Assembly (NCBI GenBank): GCA_963677085.2
Contig: CAXXFH010000004.1
Location: forward strand, 62,001-126,000
DNA: 64,000 bases
From: G963677085 sp963677085
Lineage (GTDB): Bacteria; Planctomycetota; Planctomycetia; Pirellulales; Thermoguttaceae
Direction: 5' to 3'
In this document: piece by piece, positions 22,701 to 28,433 of the stretch
Numbering within the stretch: position 1 is the stretch's first letter
How the letters are laid out: the number at the start of each line of letters is the position of its first letter
The notes under the pieces: generated by a model
Database searches by the model: none
What the model was told of the DNA's origin: nothing
The model's input: the letters and a program-made list of their open reading frames with translations, nothing else
Program-made: the position numbers and the translations under genes

Positions 22701-25700
22701 CGTTGTAGTTGGCGTCGGGGACGAAGCGAACCTTGTCGTTGGCGCTCAACAGCCGTGAGGCGGCCGTGGTAGCGGTAAACGTGGTCCACGTACTTGTTCC
22801 CGACAACTGGTACTGCCAGTCGCCATTGGCGTTGTCCACCGACGTAATCGCGATCGCCTCGGGGGCCGGGGTGACGTCGGGGTCGGTGATCGAGCCATCG
22901 ACGACGATCGAAGCCACCGTGTTGCCCGCCGACGTGGTGACGTCTTCGTCGATCGCCGTCAACACGGGCGAGTACGCCGCGTTCAAGACGGGTGCGTCGT
23001 TCACCGCATTGACAGTGATATATGCCGAATCGTAAGTCGCGCTGAAGGCCGTCGTGCCGCCGGTCGACGTCGTGTTGGCGGTTTGACCGTGTGTACCAGT
23101 GGTTTGGTCCCACGCCCGGAAGGTGAAACGGGTGGAACCGTTGTAGTCGGGATCGGGTACGAAGCGGACCCTGTCGGTGGCATTCAACAGCCGCGAGTAC
23201 CTCGTGGAGGCGGTGAACGTTGTCCAGGTGCTCGTGCCGGCCAATTGGTATTGCCAGTCACCGTAGGTGCTTGCCACCCAAGTGATGGCGATCGCTTCCG
23301 GGACCGTCGTCACATCGACGTCGGTGATCGAGCCGTTGGCCACGATCTCGGCCACCGTGTTGCCCGCTGGGCTGGTGATGTCTTCGTTGATCGACGTCAA
23401 CACGGGCGAGTACGCCGCGTTCAAGACGGGCGCATCGTTGACCGCCGCCACCGAGACACCAAAACTTCGATAGACGCGGTCGCTGCCTTGCACGCCGCGG
23501 ACGGCGATGGTGGCGTTGCCGTATTGGTTGTTTTGGTAGTCGAGCGTCACCTGGGCGCCGCTGTAGCTGGGGGCGACCAGCGTCGGGTTGCTGTTGTAGG
23601 CCGTTTGGAAGGTGGGGCTCGTGAAGGTGCCCGTGAGGTTGAAGACGTCGTTGGCGTCGTCTTCGTTGGCCGTCACATTGGCGATCGCATTCAGCGCCAT
23701 CGTGCCCACGCCCGCCTTGCTTGCCTGGACGTAGTCGAAGTCGTTGGCCACGAAGTTGCGTGTGGTGTTTTGCCACTCGACCCAGTTGTCGCCGCCCGAC
23801 CAACCGTCGGTGATGCTGGCCGTGGCGTCGTTGCCCCAGAGTTGCGCCGTGTCGGTGCCGCCGGTGGCGTAAGCGATTACCTGCTCGAACGCCTTGGCGC
23901 GGTTGTAGTAGCCCGTGCCCGTGAGGGCACCATCGTCGAGGTTGCTGCTGCCGTCGTTGTAGAGTCGAGCGACGAACGTGTCGTTGCCCGTCGTGTCGTA
24001 CAGCAGGGCCACGTCCTCGCCGCCACTGGTTGCCGTGGCGTAGGCGTGAACGGCGTCGAAGCCCTGGGCCTTGACATCCCACGGTTCCGTGCCCGAGGAC
24101 ATCGCGACGACGCTGGACAACTGCACCTCTTGCGCGGCGAGTGCCGAGTCGCTGCCGGTCGTTCGCGTGAGTTGATCGGTGGGCGATTCGTTCTCAGCTT
24201 CGCTCTCGGATTGTTTTGCCGCCGCGATTTCCTTCGGGCTCTTCTCGAAGAAGTCCTGCGGATCGAGCGTGCGGCCTTTAAACTTCGTCTCCAACGACTT
24301 CAGGTAGTCCTGCCAGTGTTCGAAACCGATCTTCCAGAGCCGTTCTTCGTCGTTCAGCTTCTTCTGGCTGGCGGAAGTGTTCTCCTTCGTGGTGGCCGTC
24401 GCCGTCAACGCGGTTTCGGTCGCCGTGAGTTCAACGCTGCCGACGGCCGAAGTCTCCGCCGCCACGGCCATCAGCGCGCCCACCGAGGCGTCGAACTCGA
24501 TGGTGGCGTAGGTGCTGTAACCCTCGAAGAGGTCGACGTCGGTCGAATCGTAGAACTCCGCCGTATCGGTGCCCGTGCTGGCGTCGAGCGTGACCGTCTC
24601 GAAGTTTTTGGCGCGATTGTAGTAACTCGTCCCGTAGAGCGATGCTTCGCTGGGCGAGGCGTAGCCCGTGTCGTTGCCCGTGGAGTCATACAAGAAGGCC
24701 GTGTCGCTGCCACCGTAGTTGGCGTAGGCGTGCGTGGCCTCGAAATCATTGGCCGTGTAGTTCTGTTCGTTGCTCAGACCATCCCGTAGCGAAAGGGTGG
24801 CCGTGGTGGGTTCGGCCGTATACGTGTCGTCGCCCGAGGAATCGTAGAGCTTGGCGACGTCCAAGCCGCCGTTGTCGGCGTGGGCGACAATCGTATCGAA
24901 TCCTTCGGCACGGTTCGAGAAGGCCTTGCTCGACGTGGCACTGTCCTCCAAAAGGGCCCAGCCGTCCTGGGTGGTAAAATTGTCGTCCGTCGTGCCGTCG
25001 TAGAGATTGCCCGTGTCGGTGCCGCCGGCGGTAGCGTAGGACGTCACGCTCTCGAACGATTTGGCGCGGTTGTAGTAACCCGAGCCATAGAGGGCCGTTT
25101 CCGTGGCCGATCCGTAGAGCGTGTCGTTGCCCGTCGAATCGGAGAGATACGCCGTGTCGGTGCCGCCGGCCGTGGCGTAGGAGTGGATTGCCTCGAAGTT
25201 TTCGACCGAAATCGTCGTGCCGCTCGCGTAGTCGATTTGTCCCTCGCCGGGCGAGGCGGTGAATGTGTCGTTGCCAGCGGAGTCGTAGAGCTTGGCCGTG
25301 TCGCTTCCGCCGGCGCCGTCGACGGTGATTGTCTCGGCGTTTCGTACTTCGACCGAATAGCTGCTGTCCCAAATCGTTCCGCTGGCTGATCCGGTGGACC
25401 ACGTTTCGTTGGTGTTGAGACCAGTGATTGTGACCGTGTCGTTGCCCGTGCCACAATCAATGATGACATAAGGACTTATGGAAGTATTGGTTTCCCACTG
25501 ACTGCTCCCCGACCTCAGAATTCGCACCTCATGTGCGCCCGAGCCATCTACCGTGATCTCAAAAAAATCATCACCCGTAGTTCCAGAGAACGTCTGCGCC
25601 AGCATCTCCCGCGGCTCCAGCGCCTCGCAGGTCATCCGCCGCGACGTGAGCGGCTTGCTCCGCGACGCCTTCTTCACACGACGAAATCCCAGACGTTGCA

Positions 25701-25734
25701 GCGTGTTGTCCCAGCTCCAAAATGGCTTTCGCAT
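10171..25734 (-). CDS. Giant composite surface protein: LEPR motif, cadherin-like, autotransporter-type and Rhs/YD repeats
   Basis: 5187 residues, one uninterrupted frame. Approximate order: basic N-terminus with LEPREML (39-45), the planctomycete surface-protein motif; beta repeats with GTDTAYLxDSTGNDT units (50-760), broken by a helical, charged insert at 432-552; four 146-residue VNDAPVLN repeats (765-1350); cadherin-like domains including three VDENS...VTATD units (1592-1905); autotransporter-associated strand repeats NTYTGGTTI (2010-2760); a fibronectin-III-like domain (2918-3005); a Cys/Gly linker near 3180; YD repeats (3345-4910); Rhs core LYYYRARYYSAELGTF (from 4952) and DPLGL; then a tip of about 187 residues. 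Likely secreted and cell-wall-exposed, for adhesion or contact-dependent delivery. Transcribed from the promoter at 25869-25915. The LRR gene follows directly. Function inferred from domains only. Confidence 0.85.
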   Translation of the reverse strand: MRKPFWSWDNTLQRLGFRRVKKASRSKPLTSRRMTCEALEPREMLAQTFSGTTGDDFFEITVDGSGAHEVRILRSGSSQWETNTSISPYVIIDCGTGNDTVTITGLNTNETWSTGSASGTIWDSSYSVEVRNAETITVDGAGGSDTAKLYDSAGNDTFTASPGEGQIDYASGTTISVENFEAIHSYATAGGTDTAYLSDSTGNDTLYGSATETALYGSGYYNRAKSFESVTSYATAGGTDTGNLYDGTTDDNFTTQDGWALLEDSATSSKAFSNRAEGFDTIVAHADNGGLDVAKLYDSSGDDTYTAEPTTATLSLRDGLSNEQNYTANDFEATHAYANYGGSDTAFLYDSTGNDTGYASPSEASLYGTSYYNRAKNFETVTLDASTGTDTAEFYDSTDVDLFEGYSTYATIEFDASVGALMAVAAETSAVGSVELTATETALTATATTKENTSASQKKLNDEERLWKIGFEHWQDYLKSLETKFKGRTLDPQDFFEKSPKEIAAAKQSESEAENESPTDQLTRTTGSDSALAAQEVQLSSVVAMSSGTEPWDVKAQGFDAVHAYATATSGGEDVALLYDTTGNDTFVARLYNDGSSNLDDGALTGTGYYNRAKAFEQVIAYATGGTDTAQLWGNDATASITDGWSGGDNWVEWQNTTRNFVANDFDYVQASKAGVGTMALNAIANVTANEDDANDVFNLTGTFTSPTFQTAYNSNPTLVAPSYSGAQVTLDYQNNQYGNATIAVRGVQGSDRVYRSFGVSVAAVNDAPVLNAAYSPVLTSINEDITSPAGNTVAEIVANGSITDVDVTTVPEAIAITWVASTYGDWQYQLAGTSTWTTFTASTRYSRLLNATDRVRFVPDPDYNGSTRFTFRAWDQTTGTHGQTANTTSTGGTTAFSATYDSAYITVNAVNDAPVLNAAYSPVLTAIDEDVTTSAGNTVASIVVDGSITDPDVTPAPEAIAITSVDNANGDWQYQLSGTSTWTTFTATTAASRLLSANDKVRFVPDANYNGSASFTFRAWDQTTGTHGQTASTASTGGTTAFSSVADTATITVTAVNDAPVLNASYSPVLTAIDEDDTTSAGNTVASIVVNGSITDPDVTPAPEAIAITAVDNANGDWQYQLSGTSTWTTFTATTAASRLLSVTDKIRFVPDANYNGSASFTFRAWDQTTGTHGQAVSTASTGGTTAFSLASDTASITVNAVNDAPVLNTAYSPVLTAINEDVTTSAGNTVAEIVVNGSITDPDVATAPEAIAITSVDNANGYWQYQLAGTSTWTTFSASTSASRLLSAADKIRFVPDANYNGSANFTFRAWDQTISAQGQAVSTASTGGTTAFSLASDTASITINSVNDAPSFTKGPNITVNEDAGAQTVTGWATAISPGPSNESGQAVDFLVSNNAAALFDVEPVIDATGNLTFTPADNVHGTATVTVRLHDDGGTANGGQNLSGTETFTITINSVNDPPELSAIETTALSYTENQGPLAVTGELVVADVDGIFLGSATIWISGDYQQGQEILAFADTPAITSTWDSATGTLNLSGAAYVSEYQAALRSVTYENTSNNPHPSTQISFTVNDGELDSNVMTRNVNITPVNDAPVFQDEPYSFSVDENSVVDTVVGQVTATDEDLPAQTLTYAIIDGNTDGAFAINPTTGQITVANPNALNYETTLPYSLTVRVTDNGSPVLNDTTTVTVNLNDVNDAPDFQNEPYTFSVDENSEVGTIVGQVTATDEDLPAQSLTYTITDGNTDGAFAINPTTGQITVANPNALDYETTLPYSLTVRVTDNGSPVQNDTATVTINLIDVNEEPAFQDAPYTFSVDENSVVDTVVGQVTATDVDAGQTLTYAIIDGNADGAFAINPTTGQITVANPNALNYETTLPYSLTVRVTDNGSPVQNDTATVTINLIDVNEVPTVSLDSVVSVLREDADTTQRIKVADILVSDDALGSNSLTLSGSDAALFEIDGTELYLKAGTTIDYQTNPLLEVTVEVDDATVGATPDDTASLSITVVDVLYWDPDGNPLNNDISTGAGLGGDGQWMNAACWYDASTGANTTWDNTSSHVAVFAGSASTVTLSSAVNVDQIAFVSSSHTLSGASITLTGVGGYISTTDGANTIASQILGSMGLTKVGAGTLIVTSTNNYSGGTTINQGTLQIGNSGYSGTLGSGDVVNDATLLFDRSATLIVSSSISGTGALTQAGTGTLILTGTNDYSGLTTISEGTLRVGNSTTTGTLGTGAVVNNATLSFYRSNEVVVNNVISGTGAVVKASSGTLILTGANTYTGGTTISAGRLELQRAGGNTLAPAGDLTITGGTLDLDGKTQQISGAVQFRGGTVQNGEISKSGDAYDGQYGTVTATLAGTAGLAKSGSGTLTIRGANTYTGETAINAGVLAFDEDSLDTTSGITFGGGTLRWVSGNTEDISSRIAEIDSGKTAILDVNGNTVTLATPLTGSGGLKIPTWGTLILTSANTYTGGTTITSGTLSLERSGGDTLATTGDITITSGTLDLGGNTQHTSGAVHFQGGTVQNGTIVKSGDAYDGQYGTVTATLAGTAGLTKSGSSTLTIRGANTYTGETAINAGVLAFDEDSLDTTSGITFGGGTLRWVSGNTEDISSQIAEIDSGKTAILDVNGNTVTLAMPLTGSGALRIVGSGTLILTGANTYTGGTTITNGTLSLERSGGDALATTGDITITSGTLDLGGNTQEVSGAVHFQGGTVQNGTIVKSGNAYDGQYGTVTATLAGTAGLTKSGFGTLTLAGANAKQYTGETTVNDGYLNIEDGFDLTYTGKITVNDYASLGFTDTQSLTGTGEILLQGDYCLIYVGGSGESSPTTLTVGSNVLIHGFGMITQHCSSDSLYNEGTIQADAAGKELALGLPNDEPFWTNAGTFAAVGAGILAEDGRSSGYHHDYLTPWEGYLWGSSSALSGTEVALSWDGFTGGEWTYTIEASLDANEDNIPDEYFTVATREGVDDDTPSTFMLSGLDSGESYYVRIVATDGTATEVYEAGKVTTLDVTDPNVPDDSSGWYRVGDITCSGSYQLDTDYHLIPITDEVPWGTTLVPATSETWTPYFATTELVPERPAWLSDASVHVSGGTGSLPLGSESAFNLDTSWIHASSPESAVLQALQGLVTDGSTPTVVDGAATVYHVRLYTYPDYPVTEDFWTFDLGRCPSGGYSDVWRYDPYDIPVTPGPPPCTDPCGCGGPDADTSGGSPPAEDVSGATGAGGTSTNGVASAGGCSACGTANGGLTYNSRAYSDTGFGPGWSDADEFPTLLGGGQNFVVRFGAEAAVWFDEDGGSYTTRYGDQQTLVHDTVYGLFVFTETDGTRYEFYDSAAAPEDPAHPQYGLCRVVFPSGATIEVPADSEDNGWSDDGKLLRVLYKTTESGQAYQQREFTYWDIESEPGRRGHVHTITLSEYDGANWTNLRQITYDYYGDSESYGAMGDLKTVVTQHWDGAAWTGDDTYYYRYYTSQYDSATNPGYAHSLKRVLLPNTYAKLCADQGNPFTVSESTIADYTCFYYEYDADRRVSKEVVFGQSNETEFTHTLSGNSDGYNSWYRKCVEERLDGTTITTYTNYIGQTLLTDVYDSTAGTHTITYNRYDDDGHLILTVDPSAFVLWGGKYYDDSLPDLVDYASDSPYLSNSDGLFQIATYYASTALGIDEDTDGGVEGYTHQRAVAHGETAARLTVGATGGPILSSDYTYFAHTVDGQTIYPTASYTTYSNEDGTGAATTEYAYTWYTDTFQVQQQTVTLPAIATDQNGSGLSTVTRQWYDAEGHLTWSMDELGRVSYYQYDVLTGELARSIDDIDAATASGLSLTPPTSWTLPAADGASETSDYRYDAFGRIVEVLGPEHTVDLGGTATAVRTATWTFYNDATHETRSASGYVVVSTAAATIVGPVSITRTDRDSRVTDRIEADYTGTLEDLATATIDQTSFVSWTTYQYVKTRLVSTRVYHDIPTSGAGTSGVNYSQTSYGYEDYGPGAMGRQNKTVAADGTITRVVLDAQGNVLETWTGTDDTGATDADPTGAQTPGNNMVQTASNTYDAAGNLLESRTYFDTGASDYYATEYQYDWRNRLTDVLTAADTVTHYEYDNLGRTVWSKTYASDDFVLAAGELRAQTETLRDDLGRIYESRTYEVDPADGTVGDYLPSNTWYDARGYIVKTATANGLFQKYEYDGLGGQVASYLGYDVDEAATDYAAALSVDGDTVIEQNAWWYDQAGRIVASATFERLPDDTTTTGELTAANSYATTSVAWYDGLGRLVATADYGREDVASGLTHYFFDGTSGAVIDADTNGIPDVAEAAAPQPYTTANPSSLAGIDFQLQCVEYNAAGRAYRTIDDLGRIDETQFDDAGRTVRTIQNYDNGTVEETDTETDITVDYEYDAAGRLVTMTAYNAKGDDSDPGTENVEAQATKYLYESAINASWQTGVVYSDTTDVLTQDAVTKIWTITTDNGDHVSTAYDRTGRTTATTDQRGVVHAYSFDSAGRLAADTVTDLGTTGLVDDAVLRVGTTYDDMGRVRAVANYSDTAGTTAVNEVRYEYNGWGQVYREYQEHDGAVDAATLFVQYDYADGATGGVAKYVRLAEVTYPNGREVQYGYGTAGAIDDIMSRLATISDAGGTLAAYTYLGADTVVTEDYVEAQVKLDYAHDNLAGFDRFGRVVDQLWTDYGADPDIVLDRYTYTYDRAGNRTGKANALNTVLSETYDYNDLDELISTIRNDGFDQSWDLDALGNWSAFDDDGTAQTRDTNAANEITSTTGIATPAYDRAGNMTTIPSPTDADPSHTLAGKYDAWNHLVEVSDGGILVAKFAYDGTGRRILKMFDSQSPGTPDGLDTYEHIFLSGQQVIETREGTGTTPAEAETLQPKYQNVWSPRYVDSLILRDENTDTDGTCDDGRLYYLADANYNVTALVDAAGNVVERYAYSAYGEATIYTPDWSATRTASLADNTTLYTGRELDLATKLYYYRARYYSAELGTFISRDPMAYDADDMNLYRYVYGSPLLLTDPLGLDSRVTGPCRINIWAGDTLYSKSSLVDFYDSQTGKNTYKGNKICPSQYFGFVGCGVFGPGGDLSALPSVPGQQQIPGFPPMPNLLNGSEVFGMLKMALDRARAFADQLCENRKEFCDDGTPQRYNCGASNQRCDSVEIGVKYDKHISKLLKYGVAPDGTRIPGLPSKESLDMLKELHKLSKHPEKKNCL
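17500..18730 (-). repeat. 570-bp tandem duplication inside the giant gene
   Basis: The marker CGGACTTCGT/C recurs at 17511, 18081 and 18651, exactly 570 bp apart, with long near-identical flanks. The unit encodes about 190 residues of autotransporter-type strand repeats. Near identity at DNA level implies recent duplication or ongoing gene conversion. Confidence 0.85.
21667..23419 (-). repeat. Four 438-bp tandem repeats encoding VNDAPVLN domains
   Basis: Equivalent points fall at 23419, 22981, 22541/22543 and 22103, a constant 438 bp (146 codons). Adjacent units are highly similar in DNA. Each encodes a cadherin/Ig-like domain beginning with VNDAPVLN and containing FTFRAWDQT. Confidence 0.85.
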
Positions 25735-25862
25735 GGCGGTCCTGCCTTACGTTGGATGGCCCACGGGTTTTCTGAAAGCGCGCAGCAGTCCACGGGCAAG
25801 GGAGCAGCGCACACCCTCCCCGCCACGCCTAAAGCGCACGTTTCAGATAGATTTTAAGGAAT
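25735..25862 (-). promoter_or_regulatory. Conserved 5' leader of the giant gene
   Basis: On the minus strand about 128 nt between the predicted transcription start and ATG align with the leader of the second giant gene (56243-56383). Shared blocks include TCTATCTG, GGCGGGGA, TGTGCGC, GCCCGTGGA and TGCTGCGCGC. Conservation of an untranslated stretch between paralogues suggests a regulatory RNA element or recent duplication. Confidence 0.6.
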
Positions 25863-25868
25863 GAGAGA

Positions 25869-25915
25869 GATTTATCGGAAACACCAAAAAGTGTCAACAC
25901 CCCAGCGCAAGGGGT
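25869..25915 (-). promoter_or_regulatory. Promoter of the giant gene with hairpin before the -35 box
   Basis: Minus strand: TTGACA at 25897-25892, 17-bp spacer, TAAATC at 25874-25869. Immediately upstream are arms ACCCC/GGGGT (25915-25911 and 25903-25899) around the -35. An ACAC/GTGT inverted pair lies in the spacer. The same layout is found before the paralogue at 56188-56235, which strengthens the call. Confidence 0.65.
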
Positions 25916-25962
25916 TTTTCTCCCGACGCAGCGCAAGTAATTTTCCGAAAAACCATCCAGGG

Positions 25963-25982
25963 GGTGACAACAAGTTGTCACC
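25963..25982. promoter_or_regulatory. Perfect palindrome, candidate operator
   Basis: Arms GGTGACAAC (25963-25971) and GTTGTCACC (25974-25982) around AA. It lies about 65 bp upstream of the giant gene's -35 box, a typical place for an activator or repressor dimer. The binding protein is unknown; the winged-helix gene at 26442-27416 is a nearby candidate. Confidence 0.55.
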
Positions 25983-26441
25983 GCGCGGCGGAGAATCGCC
26001 TGCATACTGGCCGCGAGGACGAAACCGCTAGGGGAACGCAAGTCGTTGATTCATTGCGTCTTACCACACTAACCAGGTGGCATTTACGCACAATGTCGCA
26101 GCAGGTAATACGATCACATCGCGACGGCCCAATTCCGACCACCACAGCACCATACCCCGCTACAGAAATTCTCGGTTAAAAATTTGTTTGCAGAGAAAGT
26201 GACCAAGCCGAAAACGAACGGCTCATCCGGCACACGTCACAACCGGATTGCCTGAAGGGTTTTCCTATACCACGCTCCTTCTCCACTCCACTACTCACAC
26301 CAGCCTTCGGCATTGCCTCGCCCAACGCTGCCGTTCAGCAAACCCGTCATCACCGGAATGCGAAATGTAGCACTTTCGGTTCAGCAACTTGCTACTCTGT
26401 TTCTTCAGTTTTCCACATCTCCCAAGAACGACGTCTCTCAA
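25983..26441. other. Upstream region shared with the second giant gene, no gene
   Basis: A block around 26147-26170 (minus strand CTGTAGCGGGGTATGG) matches 55925-55945 upstream of the second giant gene at a similar distance from its ATG. No coding region is supported here. A terminator for the convergent-side winged-helix gene was not identified. Confidence 0.45.
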
Positions 26442-27416
26442 TCACCCCAACCGCCAATACCCACTCCGCGCACTCCCCTCAAACACAATCCAACCCTCAT
26501 CACGAAGCTTAGCCAACGCACGGCGCACCGTGGCATCGCTCCAGCCGGTGCGCGCGATGATCTGACACTTACGAAGCCGGCCGTGCTTTTTGAGTTCCGC
26601 CAGGATCCAACGCCCGCGGGGATCGTTGCCGGCCACATCTGCTTCGGCGCCCTGCGGATCCTTGCGCTTCTGAAAAACTTTGTCGTCAAAGCCTTGCTGC
26701 ACATCGGTCACCGGCAGGGCAGGGCGATCCACCACGGTGATCTTCTCCGAAAACCGATAGCCGTGGCGACGGTTGTTGACGATCAGGTCGGTGTTCGGAT
26801 CGAGCTGGACGTTCGCCTCGACGAGCAGCATCCGTTTTACGCGGTTGCGGAAGTTGCGAATCGTCCCCGCGATGGCCGTCGGCCCGCCCTCGGCGCCGAT
26901 CATCTCGGCCAATTCCTCGCCGCTGTAGGCACGTCGCCAGGCGTGGGCCTGTTTGAGCAGGTCGAGGATCGGCCGAATCAGGCCGCACGCCCGATCGCCG
27001 CAGATCTTCACACCGCACAACTCGACCCGGGTTGGATAGAACACCAATTCGCCCCGTTCAAATGGGCGTGGTGCCGCGACGGCCCGGCCGACGCTGGACC
27101 GGGGACGCCCACCGGATTGTGCCATTTCGTTAACCGCTTCATCCAACGCCTGGCCGGCCGGCGTGTCGTGATGATTCGGCAGGCCAAACATGATCATCGG
27201 GACCGCGGGCATCTGCTCTGGCACTTTCTGCCCACCCAGTTGGTTATCGCGCCCAAGCAAGATATCAATCGCTTGCCGGACCATTGCCAAAGCAAGCGTC
27301 TCGTTGGCAACTCGGGTATCGCTGTTGCAGTTCGATCCATCCAGCTGCACATCGCCCAAAAAACCGCCAACGACGGTAATCGAATTCAGGCAAGGCATAT
27401 TCATCGGGAAAGGCAT
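26442..27416 (-). CDS. DNA-binding protein with two winged-helix domains
   Basis: 324 residues from the internal ATG at 27416; upstream in-frame sequence to 27626 looks non-coding. The middle part (about 140-245) ends in VNNRRHGYRF after a charged helix, resembling OmpR-type winged-helix C-terminal domains. The last 60 residues (RGRWILAELKKHGRLRKCQIIARTG region) look like a MarR/FtsK-gamma-type winged helix: recognition helix DATVRRALAKL and wing GWIVFEGS. No receiver domain. It is transcribed divergently from the WYL/cas region and lies next to the giant gene's upstream region, so it could regulate either. No family name is offered. Confidence 0.65.
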   Translation of the reverse strand: MPFPMNMPCLNSITVVGGFLGDVQLDGSNCNSDTRVANETLALAMVRQAIDILLGRDNQLGGQKVPEQMPAVPMIMFGLPNHHDTPAGQALDEAVNEMAQSGGRPRSSVGRAVAAPRPFERGELVFYPTRVELCGVKICGDRACGLIRPILDLLKQAHAWRRAYSGEELAEMIGAEGGPTAIAGTIRNFRNRVKRMLLVEANVQLDPNTDLIVNNRRHGYRFSEKITVVDRPALPVTDVQQGFDDKVFQKRKDPQGAEADVAGNDPRGRWILAELKKHGRLRKCQIIARTGWSDATVRRALAKLRDEGWIVFEGSARSGYWRLG

Positions 27417-28134
27417 GGAATGCGTCGGGTTCTTTCGGGGGAAATCCTGTGATGTGGCTCGCATGGGCGCGCACTCCCTTCGTAGCGGTAGATTCAAAGA
27501 TGCGGAGGCGTTCGGCGCGCACGGCGATCGCAGAATCCAGCCGTAGCGGCGAACGCGGGGGGAACGAACGGCGGCGAGCAAACCGCCTTCCGGGAAGCCA
27601 ACAGGGCTCAAGAATCGAGGAGCCATTACTGTGGCCCCAACAGGCCGCCCCCAGGGCGGACAATGGAGAGAAACGTCTCAGCGACGCGTGTGGGATGTAG
27701 TATACATATGTCCATTTTTATTTCAAGAGGCGCACCGGAGATTTTTGGAAAATGTCGGTGTGGTAGGGGGCGATTTTGCCCCTTCATTCGACTTGCGTTT
27801 CTGACACACGCAGTCGGCAACCCGCGCCGTTCGATCCTCGCCATTTGCGCGGCAGTCGCATGCTTGGACAAACGCGCCGCCGATTTTTTCGACATTCCTG
27901 TTCAGGCCGGACAGGATCTGTCCCGGCGTACCGGTATGTTGAGTGGAGTCGCACCCACTGTGGCCAGTGGGTGGGGTGGTTTCGCTATTCTGCCAATTCG
28001 CCAGAAGCATGAGCAGTGGCATGGGAATGCACAAGAGACCATTACGCGACCCCACTTCAGATACTTGTGGCTACCCACAGAGTTGCTATTCTGTCAGGGC
28101 GGCATTTATTTACATCATCGGTAGAGGTGGTTTT
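27417..28134. other. Divergent intergenic region with a 9-bp hairpin
   Basis: No gene is supported. A perfect inverted repeat CACCCACTG/CAGTGGGTG is at 27952-27960 and 27965-27973 (4-nt loop), about 160 bp before the WYL start. A related TGTGG/CCACA pair is near 28066-28079. Either may be a regulator-binding site. An AT-rich GTATACATATG stretch near 27699 could be a promoter for either strand. Confidence 0.45.
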
Positions 28135-28433
28135 GTGGACGAAACGCCACTTTTACGTCAGTGGATCGTGCTCCGAACGCTTTGTGCCCGACACTATGGG
28201 GTCACACTGGCCGAGTTAGCGGCGGAGCGGGGGGTATCGGAGAAGACGATCCGCCGCGACTTGGAAACCTTCCGCCAGGCAGGTTTTCCCTTGCTCGAAA
28301 CGACCGAGGACCACGGGCGGAAGAAGTGGCAGATCGACACGACCAAGTACCAGCCCGGGCTGGCGTTCGCCTTCGATGAGGCGATCGCCCTCTATCTCGC
28401 CCGGCACCTGGTCGAGCCCTTGGCGGGCACGCC
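28135..28433 (+). pseudogene. WYL-domain transcriptional regulator, 3'-truncated
   Basis: GTG start with SD AGAGGTGG 5 nt upstream. The first 60 residues form an HTH (LAELAAERGVSEKTIRRDLE) followed by wing-like KKWQIDTTKYQPGL. Then comes the linker leading into the WYL domain (FAFDEAIALYLARHLVEPLAGT). At about 28431 the regulator sequence stops and cas4 sequence begins in another frame. The reading frame runs on to 29031 through cas4 out of frame, so any product is chimeric. About two thirds of a normal WYL regulator (around 320 residues), including the WYL domain, is missing. Such regulators often precede type I-C cas operons. Confidence 0.8.

Noticed and set aside
26313..27452. 379-codon plus-strand open frame
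   Set aside because: It overlaps the minus-strand winged-helix gene, which has a recognisable fold; the plus frame has none.
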